64,000 nucleotides of DNA from JBNKFV01 sp050290265 (GTDB taxonomy: Bacteria; Pseudomonadota; Gammaproteobacteria; Pseudomonadales; Cellvibrionaceae), in NCBI GenBank assembly GCA_050290265.1, contig JBNKHI010000015.1, positions 3,924 to 67,923 of the forward strand. Reading direction: 5' to 3'. Shown here one piece after another: positions 1 to 8,370 of the stretch. The notes below the pieces were generated by a model. It made no database searches, was not told where the DNA came from, and saw nothing but the letters and a program-made list of their open reading frames with translations. Position 1 is the stretch's first letter. Each line of letters begins with the position of its first letter. Both the position numbers and the translations under genes were made by a program.

Positions 1-440
1 CTGTTTTTACCAGGTTCTTTCAAGGTACCACGATAGGTTCGCGCCTCATCTGCGGTCAGAAAACAAACATAGGCGTTACCCTCTTTAATAAGATGCAAAG
101 CCCAGTCATGGAGTTGATCAAAATAGCTCGATGCATAACGTATCTCACCGGCCCAGTTAAAGCCCAGCCATTTTACATCTTCAATAATTGAGTCAATGTA
201 CTCCTGATCTTCTTTTGCAGGGTTTGTATCATCAAATCGCAAATTACACTGACCACCATATGTTTCTGCCAAACCAAAATTCAGACAGATAGATTTAGCA
301 TGCCCGATATGCAGGTAACCATTTGGCTCAGGTGGAAAACGGGTGACAATACTGGGGCAAACTCCATTTTCGAGGTCTTTTTTAATGATTTGTTCGAGAA
401 AATTAAGCGGTCTGTCGTCGTCGGCAGTACTTATGGCCAT
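1..440 (-). CDS. glnS: Glutaminyl-tRNA synthetase, N-terminal part (cut by window edge)
   Basis: Charges tRNA-Gln with glutamine in the cytoplasm. The frame is open to the window edge, giving about 146 N-terminal residues. Seen directly: a class I synthetase signature FPPEPNGYLHIGHAK (HIGH motif, ATP binding), followed by CNLRFDDTNPAKEDQEY and WLGFNW, all diagnostic of GlnS/GltX-type enzymes. The FPPEPNGYLHIGHAKS form and the CNLRFDDTNP block favour GlnS over GltX. Start chosen at the ATG giving MAISTADDDRPLNFLEQ, because GlnS proteins begin shortly before the FLEQIIKKDL segment. It is divergent from ppiB-lpxH, a neighbourhood typical of pseudomonad-like genomes. Confidence 0.95.
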   Translation of the reverse strand, partial: MAISTADDDRPLNFLEQIIKKDLENGVCPSIVTRFPPEPNGYLHIGHAKSICLNFGLAETYGGQCNLRFDDTNPAKEDQEYIDSIIEDVKWLGFNWAGEIRYASSYFDQLHDWALHLIKEGNAYVCFLTADEARTYRGTLKEPGKN

Positions 441-634
441 GTCTAAAATTCCAGCTGATTCTGTAAATATCCACCGATATTGGACCGCTAAAGCCCGGGA
501 ACATACCCGTGGAGTTTCGAAAATGTTATGAACGGCGTATTATAGCTGCCTCCTGACAGGTGTAGCACCCATAAGGGGAGCTTTTTTCCTGTATCTGATT
601 ATTGTTTAACCCATTTTAAAGCCGGAACTCTATC

Positions 635-1129
635 ATGATTACTCTGCACACAAACTTTGGCGACATTACCCTTGAACTCGATTTTGAAAAAGCGCCTAAA
701 ACCGCAGCTAATTTCAAACAATACGCAGAAGATGGTTTCTACAATGGCACTATCTTTCACCGTGTTATTGACGGCTTCATGATCCAGGGTGGTGGCTTCG
801 ACGCGAATATGGACCAGAAAGAAACCAGGGACACCATTGAAAATGAAGCCGACAACGGTCTTAAAAACGACCTAGGCACCATAGCCATGGCCCGAACGAT
901 GGACCCACATAGCGCCACTGCACAGTTTTTCATCAACGTGAAAGACAACGACTTTTTGAATCATACAGCTAAAAACTCTCAAGGGTGGGGCTATTGTGTG
1001 TTTGGTAAAGTCACCGAGGGTATGGACGCTATTAATAAAATCAAAGCTGTTAAGACAGGTAGCAAAGGTGGACATCAGGACGTGCCAAAAGAGAGTGTCA
1101 TCATCGAGTCTGTCACTGTAGCCGAATAA
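635..1129 (+). CDS. ppiB: Peptidyl-prolyl cis-trans isomerase B (cyclophilin)
   Basis: Cyclophilin-type prolyl isomerase, 164 residues, the normal length of the cytoplasmic PpiB form. No signal peptide is seen. Active-site blocks are present: FHRVIDGFMIQGG (catalytic Arg, Phe and Gln) and SATAQFFINVKDNDFLNH, plus GYCVFGKVTEGMD near the C-terminus. It lies 16 bp upstream of lpxH in the same direction, so the two are probably co-transcribed, and it is divergent from glnS. Confidence 0.95.
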   Translation: MITLHTNFGDITLELDFEKAPKTAANFKQYAEDGFYNGTIFHRVIDGFMIQGGGFDANMDQKETRDTIENEADNGLKNDLGTIAMARTMDPHSATAQFFINVKDNDFLNHTAKNSQGWGYCVFGKVTEGMDAINKIKAVKTGSKGGHQDVPKESVIIESVTVAE

Positions 1130-1145
1130 ATCAGGCTGACAAAAG

Positions 1146-1877
1146 ATGTACACACTGTTTATATCTGACCTACATCTTGACGAAAAACGCCCGGCCGCAA
1201 CCCGGGCGTTTTTCAGGTTTCTGGAAAAAGATGCCAAAACGGCTGATGCCCTTTATATTCTTGGCGATCTTTTTGAAGTCTGGGTAGGCGATGACGACGA
1301 TTCAGAATTTGCGAAAAAAATCCAGCAAGCCCTCGCCCGCTTTACGGCAGATGGTCCGCCCGTCTATTTTATGCATGGCAATCGAGACTTTCTAATTCGC
1401 AATGACTTTTGCAAACGTACCGGCGTTCAACTACTTAATGACCCTACCAAAGTTTTACTCTACGGCGATGACCATCCGATTTTACTCAGTCATGGCGATA
1501 GTCTTTGTACCCTCGACCATGAATATATGGCCTTCCGCGAACAGGCCAGGTCCATTCATTGGCAAGACGAGATCCTATCTCAACCATTAGCCGTAAGGCG
1601 TCAAATTGCCGCTGATATTCGTTCCCGCAGCACAGCAATGAACAGCTCAAAACCCGAAGACATTATGGATGTCACCCCACAGGAGGTTGCTCGCCTGATG
1701 GAACAGGAAGAAGTGTCCACACTGATACATGGTCACACCCATAGGCCAGCGGAGCATGTAGTAGATCTTCAGGGTAAAATCGGACGGCGTATTGTTCTCG
1801 GCGACTGGCATGACCAAGCCTGGTGCGTACGCGCTACAAAAGATAGCGTCACATTAGAGCATTGGGACATTAGCTAA
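1146..1877 (+). CDS. lpxH: UDP-2,3-diacylglucosamine hydrolase LpxH
   Basis: Fourth step of lipid A synthesis: hydrolyses UDP-2,3-diacylglucosamine to lipid X and UMP at the inner face of the inner membrane. The calcineurin-like metallophosphoesterase motifs are complete and in order: FISDLHLD, GDLFEVWVGDD, GNRDF, LLSHGDSLC and HGHTHRP, supplying the di-metal ligands. 243 residues matches the family (about 240). Second gene of the ppiB-lpxH unit. Its presence shows a classical lipid A-producing outer membrane. Confidence 0.95.
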   Translation: MYTLFISDLHLDEKRPAATRAFFRFLEKDAKTADALYILGDLFEVWVGDDDDSEFAKKIQQALARFTADGPPVYFMHGNRDFLIRNDFCKRTGVQLLNDPTKVLLYGDDHPILLSHGDSLCTLDHEYMAFREQARSIHWQDEILSQPLAVRRQIAADIRSRSTAMNSSKPEDIMDVTPQEVARLMEQEEVSTLIHGHTHRPAEHVVDLQGKIGRRIVLGDWHDQAWCVRATKDSVTLEHWDIS

Positions 1878-1920
1878 ATAGCGGCTCACATTAAAGACAC
1901 CGAAACAAAACAAGCAAGTC

Positions 1921-1945
1921 AGCCCAGCAGTTTTAGACCTGGGCT
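1921..1945. terminator. Inverted repeat between convergent genes
   Basis: AGCCCAG and CTGGGCT form a 7-bp stem with an 11-nt loop, between the stop codons of lpxH and the convergent FN3 protein. Neither strand has a long T-tract, so this is only a weak candidate for a bidirectional terminator. Confidence 0.4.
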
Positions 1946-1952
1946 AGAACTC

Positions 1953-2990
1953 TTATTGCACACTTCGAATAATTGGCGGCGAAAAATCACTATAGACGCC
2001 GTCCAAATCGAACGCAGCTATTTTGAACTCATACTCCCCTGCCGTAATACCATCAATAGTATGTTCAGTTAACTCGCCGTTATAAATAAGGATAGACCGG
2101 TATTCCTCAGACCCATTTCGATAAAGGATTTCATAACCGCCGATATCACTGGGATTCAACGCAGTTCCATTTTCCCGAGAGTCCGGCGCAGCCCAAGATA
2201 ATTGCAAGGAAGATACCGCCGGGGTCACTGACTCAGTGGTTGAAGTATCGACAACGTCAATAACTTCTACGATTGGGTCACTCGTCGTCGTATCAGCAGC
2301 AACATCTTCTACCAACGGCTCCTCGGTAATGGTTTCTATAACAGGCTCTTCTACGGATTCTTCCACGATAACAGTGCTGCTATCGACGACAGTGCTCTCA
2401 TCTACCAATGGCTCCTCAGTGGTAGACACAATGGTTTCATCGACAGTTACGGTTTCATCGACGGTCGGCTCCGACGTAGTATCTTGAACCGCAACAGGGT
2501 CTTCTGCAGTTGTTACGCTACCGTCAACAACATTTGGATCGTCAATTGAAACGGGCTCTTCCACGGGGCTAGAAACTGTGCTATCCGGCTCTGTCGTGGA
2601 CTCAACCCAGCGCCCTCCGGCCTTACCATTGCCTTTAACCTCATATTCCTGAGTAGACGTGTACGTAGGGTCAGTAAACTTTTTCGGAGCCGCCGCCGCG
2701 GGCATAACAGCACTTAACAAGGGGGCTGCCAATACCATGGCGCATGTCACACGGCGCAACTGCGATTGCCAACCTAAACACTTCTCTACGTCCTGGCGAC
2801 TGACGATATTTAATTCAATTAATATTTCACCCAATGCCGTGGTATCAGGCTTATTGACTCTACTCGAAACACAATTGGCTTCCCGCCGGCGGTGCTGCTC
2901 TTGGATCGCGAACCCTAGCTGGTCCGGTCTAATCAAACCTTTCCTTAAAAGTAATTCACCTATCCGTGTTGGGCCATTGTATTTAACCAT
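1953..2990 (-). CDS. MshEN-like domain / signal segment / acidic stalk / fibronectin III protein
   Basis: No named family recognised; function unknown. Layout with the start at MVKYNGPT (345 aa): residues about 8-75 carry two copies of a roughly 24-residue helix pattern. Copy 1 (RIGELLLRKGLI ... LGFAIQEQ) fits the MshEN/T2SSE_N consensus RLGxxLxxxGLIxxxxLxxALxxQ; copy 2 (ALGEILIELNIV ... LGWQ) is less perfect. The intact MshEN domain binds cyclic-di-GMP. Next comes a basic-hydrophobic segment (RRVTCAMVLAAPLLSAVMPAAAA) resembling a signal peptide with an AxA site, about 130 residues of E/T/V/S/D-rich low complexity, and a C-terminal fibronectin III-like domain (LQLSWAAPDSRENGTAL ... YEFKIAAFDLDG). 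The start is placed after an upstream AGGTG; an in-frame ATG 19 codons earlier is possible. The internal export segment would put the sensor domain inside and the FN3 domain outside. Confidence 0.7.
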   Translation of the reverse strand: MVKYNGPTRIGELLLRKGLIRPDQLGFAIQEQHRRREANCVSSRVNKPDTTALGEILIELNIVSRQDVEKCLGWQSQLRRVTCAMVLAAPLLSAVMPAAAAPKKFTDPTYTSTQEYEVKGNGKAGGRWVESTTEPDSTVSSPVEEPVSIDDPNVVDGSVTTAEDPVAVQDTTSEPTVDETVTVDETIVSTTEEPLVDESTVVDSSTVIVEESVEEPVIETITEEPLVEDVAADTTTSDPIVEVIDVVDTSTTESVTPAVSSLQLSWAAPDSRENGTALNPSDIGGYEILYRNGSEEYRSILIYNGELTEHTIDGITAGEYEFKIAAFDLDGVYSDFSPPIIRSVQ

Positions 2991-3276
2991 CTCTATACAC
3001 CTAACTAATTCAAAGAATCTAACACTAACTATAGCTAATGATTGCATCAGCGCTCGGTAGCTACTTCTATGCAGTGTATAGGCTGGCGCTCAAAAAACGT
3101 TGACTCAGGTTAACTCAGCAGAGGAACTTCTTCACAATTCCTAACAATAAGCTCATGTCGCATAAGTTTCTGACCCGGACGCTGAATAGAGGGTATCCAC
3201 AGGTAAGTATCTAACCAGTAAACCATGCTTGTGAGCTTGTTATTAGGCTTTAGGAACGCCGACTCTTATACTGCAA

Positions 3277-3972
3277 CTAAGCCCGAACAGGCTTGGAGGG
3301 CGGGTGCATTTTGAGCCAGGCAGAAGGCTCTATAATTTCACCAAATTGATTAACTTCTGGATAGGCATAGCCATGTTTATGGCAATAATTTGCTACTTTC
3401 GGGTGCGCCCACTGAAAAAAGCGGCGTTGGTAATCTTCATCGGATAAGCGTCTAGCATTATAAAACCCGCGCACGGTTCTTTGACGCTGGGCTTCTGACA
3501 AAATAATTGCACAGGCAACGGAGACATTATAAGAATCAACCATTCCTAGCATCGGGATAGTGATATGCTGATCAGCCATCTCGAGCGCCTGTTCATCCAA
3601 ACCAAATCGTTCGGTGCCCAGCAGCAAGGCAGTTGGCAAAGAGTAATCAATCTCCCTATAGTCTTTTACAGCATCCCCCACATGAGCAGCAATAATCTGA
3701 AACCCTTTATTTTTTAGATGATGGACGGGGCTACTCAGATCATCATAACGCTTCGTCTCGACCCACTTATGACTCCCTGATGCCGTTCCGCGGTAGGTCC
3801 TATAATGCCCCGCCTCGACCACACTGTGAACAGTATCAATACCAACCGCATCGCATGTCCGAACAATCGCCGACAAATTGCGTCCTTTATGTACCTTGTC
3901 GGTTATCACCGTAAGGTCTGGTTGCCGGCGATTTAGGACCGATACCATTTTTGCGTAACGTTCTGGAGTCAT
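3277..3972 (-). CDS. trmH: tRNA (guanosine-18-2'-O)-methyltransferase TrmH
   Basis: SpoU-family SPOUT methyltransferase that 2'-O-methylates G18 in the tRNA D-loop using S-adenosylmethionine. Seen: the N-terminal block HKGRNLSAIVRTCDAVG (motif 1, with the conserved Asn and Arg), LLLGTERFGLDEQAL (motif 2) and IPMLGMVDSYNVSVACAIIL (motif 3), which form the knotted SAM site. 231 residues compares well with E. coli TrmH (229) and argues against the longer TrmB/RlmB paralogues. It stands alone, with about 350 bp of AT-rich sequence upstream. Confidence 0.93.
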   Translation of the reverse strand: MTPERYAKMVSVLNRRQPDLTVITDKVHKGRNLSAIVRTCDAVGIDTVHSVVEAGHYRTYRGTASGSHKWVETKRYDDLSSPVHHLKNKGFQIIAAHVGDAVKDYREIDYSLPTALLLGTERFGLDEQALEMADQHITIPMLGMVDSYNVSVACAIILSEAQRQRTVRGFYNARRLSDEDYQRRFFQWAHPKVANYCHKHGYAYPEVNQFGEIIEPSAWLKMHPPSKPVRA

Positions 3973-4326
3973 GACATCAAGAAAATTTTTTAATTAATGA
4001 CAAATAAGCTACACCGCTAAATATCACCTAATAGTAAGCAGTAGGTTTGTCCACATTATCTGTGGATAAGTTCGTGGATAGACTCTGAAAACTAGCCAGG
4101 AAAGCCTATGCTTAAAGCCCCCCGTACAGATTGTACACTTTTTAACCATACTTGAAATGTTCAATAAAATCAATAAGTTAAAAATTACAAGAGGGCAACA
4201 TACAGAAATATGCCGTTTTTTGAAGAAAAAAATCTTGCATATGTTGGCCTTGTGCATAACGGTTAGTAACGACTAACCGTGGAACCGCTATTTGCAAAAA
4301 ATATTTACCACATGCCATCTTCGCTA
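3973..4326. other. AT-rich intergenic region with DnaA-box-like 9-mers and an inverted repeat
   Basis: No convincing gene in this stretch. It holds a perfect DnaA box (TGTGGATAA at 4061-4069), a second exact match to TTATNCACA on the other strand (TGTGCATAA at 4251-4259), and near-matches at 4047-4055 (TTGTCCACA) and 4073-4081. A 9-bp perfect hairpin, ACGGTTAGT-AACG-ACTAACCGT, occupies 4259-4280 about 45 nt after the sohB stop but lacks a T-tract. The trmH promoter should also lie here. Confidence 0.5.
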
Positions 4327-5415
4327 TTAGTGGAAACGCTGTCCTGTCACTCGAGACCACCACGTTAAAAGCACTTTATCGACGGCTGCTGCAACGGAAA
4401 TACCTAATTTTTCTTGTAGGGTCTTTTTGTGGACATAACTAACTTCAAACAAATCTGCAGTGTCAGCCAGGCCCGTGAGGTAATCGTCGCTTGTCTGCAG
4501 CTCGTCAACTAATTTATGCTCCAGAGCGCGCTGACCAAACCACACTTCGCCAGTAGCCACTTCGGCTAGATTAACCTGTCTACGCTTCTCCCCCACAAAA
4601 TCTTTAAAGAGGACATGAGTATCCTCCAGGTCTTCTAAAAACTTCTTTCGACCTTTCTCTGTATTTTCTCCAAACACTGTTAGCGTCCGCTTGTATTCAC
4701 CGGCCGTCAGCACTTCGTAATCAACATCGTGTTTCTGCAAAACTTTATGAAAGTTAGGAAGCTGGGCAACTACGCCGATAGAGCCGATCACTGCAAACGG
4801 CGCCGCAACAATTTTATTAGCCACACACGCCATCATATAGCCACCGCTTGCAGCGACCTTGTCGACACAGGCTGTTAGTGCAATCCCCTTATCGACAATT
4901 CGGCTGAGCTGGCTTGAGGCCAACCCATAGCTGTGCACCATACCACCGCCACTTTCCAACCGGACGACAACCTCATCGTGCGCATCTGCAACTGCTAAAA
5001 TTGCCGTAATTTCTTCTCTCAGTGATTCCGTAGCAGAGGCTTTTATATCGCCATCAAAATCAACGACGTAAACCCGCTTACGCTGATGATTACTCAAGGA
5101 TTCCTTCTTTTTTGCTTCTAGCTTTTTCTTGGCCTTTTCTTCCTTTTGCTCTTGTTTTAAGACTTTTTTATATTGCTCGGCATCCAGAATGGCACTTTTT
5201 AATGTGTCAGCCATATCCATATAAATATCGTTTAATTTAGTGATTTCGATATGCCCTCGCTCGGATGAGCGCCTGCCGCGCATGCTTGCAGACACTAAAA
5301 TACCGACCACAACAGCGATAGCTATTACAATAGTCACTGATTTCGCGAGGAAAAGACCATAGTTCGATAAAAATTCCAAAAGTAAATCTCCATTCGTTAA
5401 TACGTAAGTCGTCAA
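4327..5415 (-). CDS. sohB: Inner-membrane serine peptidase SohB (family S49)
   Basis: Signal-peptide-peptidase-like protease of the SohB group, 362 residues (E. coli SohB about 349). An N-terminal membrane segment (residues about 12-43) anchors the catalytic domain. Catalytic region: VDKVAASGGYMMACVANKIVAAP contains the nucleophilic Ser of the ASGGY block, after RLESGGGMVHSYGLA and before FAVIGSIGVV. A Lys/Glu-rich linker (about residues 85-112) sits between the anchor and the protease core, as in other SohB proteins. Probably degrades membrane peptides or cleaved signal peptides; the physiological substrate is not established. Confidence 0.92.
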   Translation of the reverse strand: MTTYVLTNGDLLLEFLSNYGLFLAKSVTIVIAIAVVVGILVSASMRGRRSSERGHIEITKLNDIYMDMADTLKSAILDAEQYKKVLKQEQKEEKAKKKLEAKKKESLSNHQRKRVYVVDFDGDIKASATESLREEITAILAVADAHDEVVVRLESGGGMVHSYGLASSQLSRIVDKGIALTACVDKVAASGGYMMACVANKIVAAPFAVIGSIGVVAQLPNFHKVLQKHDVDYEVLTAGEYKRTLTVFGENTEKGRKKFLEDLEDTHVLFKDFVGEKRRQVNLAEVATGEVWFGQRALEHKLVDELQTSDDYLTGLADTADLFEVSYVHKKTLQEKLGISVAAAVDKVLLTWWSRVTGQRFH

Positions 5416-5549
5416 TTTTTAAGTCATGATTCGTATGAATAAACGCTAGGTCAGCATCATTTACTGAAAGGTGAGCAGTGATACCGTGTTCCGGCAACCA
5501 TGTAAAGAGGGGTAAGAGGGTTTTGTGTTTTGAGGGAAAGGCGCACTGA

Positions 5550-6203
5550 CTATTGCCAGCGCTCTACCGCTTGCTGTGCTTGACGATTTAAAGGCCGCGC
5601 AAGTAAACCACTATAGGTCAGCGCGACATCATAAAGAGCCCCGTCTTCCATAGGAACATAAGCCGCATTTCCATAGGCAGCGTCAATCCAGCCAGGAAAT
5701 AGACCGCTGGATTTCAACAAACTCCAAACATCGACCCCTTGATATTCTGGCCCTAAAGAATAGACGCTTCTCGGCGCGTTAAGCTCGTCTTCCAATGTAA
5801 AATAACGGCCACTGAGACGCTCTAGTCGAAAAGCGGGTTTAACGCCCAAGCGGGCTAGCTGCCCAGTGGGTTTAATTAATTTTGCGTCTAACTGCCATTG
5901 GTCCCCATAGAGCTCAAATTCCTGCTCATTGCCAAGGCTGTCTGTCAATTGCACCCGGTAATGCTGTACATCGATTTGCTCAAAACTCAACGTAGCGATA
6001 GATGTTTCGCTCAATGCCTGCTTATAGCCGTAAATATCCCATGCAAACGCCAGAAACATGAGCGAAGCCAGCAATAACAACAAGCCGCTAAAGCCTCGGA
6101 CACACCCCAAAAACCAGTTTTTGCGCCAAAGAACACGGAGCATAAAATAGACGAACAGCAAGCTAACGAGCACAGCGAGCCCGGCAATAATTTGCAGCAG
6201 CAT
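5550..6203 (-). CDS. Conserved inner-membrane protein, two N-terminal helices and beta-rich domain
   Basis: No named family recognised. Two membrane helices (residues about 3-24 and 35-56) are followed by a soluble region of about 150 residues rich in alternating hydrophobic strands (RVQLTDSLGNEQEFELYGDQWQLDAKLIK), probably periplasmic. Similar proteins in pseudomonads have been labelled cation/multidrug efflux components, but nothing here (no transporter helices, no RND motifs) supports transport. It is followed by sohB after about 130 bp and preceded by fimL on the same strand, so co-transcription is possible but unproven. Confidence 0.75.
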   Translation of the reverse strand: MLLQIIAGLAVLVSLLFVYFMLRVLWRKNWFLGCVRGFSGLLLLLASLMFLAFAWDIYGYKQALSETSIATLSFEQIDVQHYRVQLTDSLGNEQEFELYGDQWQLDAKLIKPTGQLARLGVKPAFRLERLSGRYFTLEDELNAPRSVYSLGPEYQGVDVWSLLKSSGLFPGWIDAAYGNAAYVPMEDGALYDVALTYSGLLARPLNRQAQQAVERWQ

Positions 6204-6279
6204 AAGCCTAATCCTTTCCCTGTTGTACCCTATTCATACATACTAAGAGTTATTAATTTACCGACGAGACAACCCTACA

Positions 6280-7983
6280 CTAGGTCACGGAATAACCTAA
6301 CGCAGCCAAACTTTCCTCAGCCACCTCCAATACTTTTTCATCAACCGAATAGCCCGATTGGATGGCATTAATATAGTATTCGAGGCTAATTACCGCATCG
6401 GCAAATGTTTCAAGAAGCTGCTGCAACACGGCGGGTTGATCATTGGACATTAATGCATATTCAATAAAATTCGCACACTGCTCGGCTACCTTTGCTGCGC
6501 GATGAAATTGCATAATTGCCATCCCGCCACGAATATGTGTCAAAGTAGTCACTACGTTTTTAATATGACCCCGGTCGTAGTTTGATTCAGCAAATGAATT
6601 CAAAGCCCGCTTAATCAACGACAGCCCTGCTTCAATCTCGGTCAAAACAACCTGCTGCGCTTCCGCATAGTGCGTCTGAGAAGTAACAGCCTTACGCTGA
6701 TCTACATCGTTTGAGACCGTACGCTCATCAGTGAGATGCAGCTTATCCAAAGCTGCAATCCGGCTTTCCACGTAAAGCAGAGTATCGGCAATCGACAGTA
6801 AATCGGGTACCGACGCTGACTTTTTCTGCCAGGCTTGGAGTGTGTCGATATCCGCCCGCAAAGGCGCGCTGGCGGATGTCAAACCCACCACAGGAAGGAT
6901 GTCGGCAACCTTTTTGAGAATACTGATCAGTTCTGACAAATCGACTTGGTCTGCGCGCTGGGCTTGGGAGGCTAACTCAAGAATTTCCTTTGCTGCTCGC
7001 AACTCGTCTTGTAGCACTGCGCTAACTGAAGATACCGTTAAATTATTCGGCCCGCGAAGATCATCCATCTGCTCGCGGAGCTTCGCATCTGAATAACCAG
7101 GCCCAGTACAGCCAAGCTGCTCAATGAAACTTTGTACCCTTTCAGTATAGGGTTGGCTCAGGGTAATAAGGTACAGTAACTCACGATGAAGCTTTTCATT
7201 GGCAGGTTGATCCGCTTTGCCATTATTGATTTGAAACGATTTAATCTCGCGGTCAATAGCACCCAATAAGCGCTTGCGCGCAGGGGTTAATGTCAAGAGA
7301 CCTTTCATCAAGCTCTCAAAAAACAGATCCCCGAGCTGCCAAGTAACACCAATAGACATGCCTGGTGATACAGTAAACAACCGCTGCAAAGCCCTCTGCA
7401 TCATGCCAAAAGAAACTCTAGCCGGTTTACCCTGCAATATACTTAATAAACCAACCTGATACATATGCCGAAAGCGCTTAATCGAAGCACTTCGTTCTTC
7501 ATTTGTCACGCCTTCCGGCAGCTGGCCACTTACCGTGGGCCAGTTTACTTTCTCGTGATAAAAATAGGACTCAGCAATGAATGGCTGCCGCATTTGTGAG
7601 CGCACGTCATTAATCGAGGGGATCAGCAAAGCTGGCATGCCCAGTTGGTTTTTCAAGACATACTCTATATACCGCGGAAGAACAAACAGCCCGCCAGCTA
7701 AGGCTTCTACTACCGCATCAGTGCCGTCGTCAGTACGGCTCTCCGCCAACGCGGGCACAAGCAGTGCCAACTCTTTTGCCAGCACATCAGCGCCAGTTAG
7801 CTGCACTAGAGATAACGTGCCGCTAATTTGTTTCAGCCCAGCCTCCAGCTCATCCAGATAATCACCTTGTCTATCAGTGATGCATTTTTCGAGCTGTTTC
7901 GTTGTCGTATCTATAGCTGACTGCAACTCTGTTTTAACCAGTTTCAGTGAAGCTAAGTTTATTTCAATGCCAGATTCTGCCAC
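6280..7983 (-). CDS. fimL: FimL-like scaffold protein with degenerate Hpt domain
   Basis: In P. aeruginosa FimL links the Chp chemosensory system to adenylate cyclase CyaB and type IV pilus/twitching control. This 567-residue protein matches it in length (about 560), in resemblance to the ChpA/PilL N-terminus, and in position next to nhaB. All-helical, no membrane segment. The C-terminal Hpt-like helix reads TLTHIRGGMAIMQF: where an active Hpt domain has HxLKG, here Thr482 occupies the phospho-histidine position (I484, R485, G486 align with L, K, G). So it should not accept phosphate. The N-terminal part (LVKTELQSAIDTTTKQLEKC) also resembles a ChpA repeat without histidine. The gene is divergent from nhaB. 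Confidence 0.85.
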   Translation of the reverse strand: MAESGIEINLASLKLVKTELQSAIDTTTKQLEKCITDRQGDYLDELEAGLKQISGTLSLVQLTGADVLAKELALLVPALAESRTDDGTDAVVEALAGGLFVLPRYIEYVLKNQLGMPALLIPSINDVRSQMRQPFIAESYFYHEKVNWPTVSGQLPEGVTNEERSASIKRFRHMYQVGLLSILQGKPARVSFGMMQRALQRLFTVSPGMSIGVTWQLGDLFFESLMKGLLTLTPARKRLLGAIDREIKSFQINNGKADQPANEKLHRELLYLITLSQPYTERVQSFIEQLGCTGPGYSDAKLREQMDDLRGPNNLTVSSVSAVLQDELRAAKEILELASQAQRADQVDLSELISILKKVADILPVVGLTSASAPLRADIDTLQAWQKKSASVPDLLSIADTLLYVESRIAALDKLHLTDERTVSNDVDQRKAVTSQTHYAEAQQVVLTEIEAGLSLIKRALNSFAESNYDRGHIKNVVTTLTHIRGGMAIMQFHRAAKVAEQCANFIEYALMSNDQPAVLQQLLETFADAVISLEYYINAIQSGYSVDEKVLEVAEESLAALGYSVT

Positions 7984-8370
7984 GCTTTGGATCCTTTACA
8001 TCACTTATCTACAACCTAGTTAAAACCCGACTATACTAGATTCACAAAGGCAGTTAACCAATAATTTGTTTTGATTTCGGTAATTTAGCACGATACCTTC
8101 ATCTAGTTTGTGATGAAAGCCGAAAACTGTGATCTTATGAAACTGTAACGATCAAGTACTAAACCCAATGCCTTATTGGCCAGTATTAAGATAAGAACAT
8201 CATAAACTTGCTAAGATTGACAAAATTCTAAACTAATAAAATAGTTAAATACTTGAATTTTTTAACAATCAAGGTACTTTCCATGCTGACCGAAAATTGA
8301 GAAACGCCAGCAAGTCGGTCAGCGGCCCAAATAAACGGCTCTTCAACCTCCATTCATAAGGCACCCAGAT
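7984..8370. other. Divergent fimL/nhaB intergenic region with a structured nhaB leader
   Basis: No gene seen in this 387-bp gap, which must hold both promoters. The main structure is a perfect 9-bp inverted repeat, GCTGACCGA at 8285-8293 and TCGGTCAGC at 8315-8323, with a 21-nt loop, about 48 bp before the nhaB start. It could be an operator or a stem in the nhaB mRNA leader. No T-tract follows. Confidence 0.5.

Noticed and set aside
2236..2487. Plus-strand frame of 83 codons rich in Ser/Thr/Val
   Set aside because: It is the antisense image of the acidic repeat stalk of the FN3 protein; low complexity keeps both strands open.
3973..4326. Chromosomal origin of replication
   Set aside because: DnaA-like boxes are present, but dnaA, dnaN, gidA or parAB are not nearby and no AT-rich 13-mer array was seen; kept only as a curiosity.
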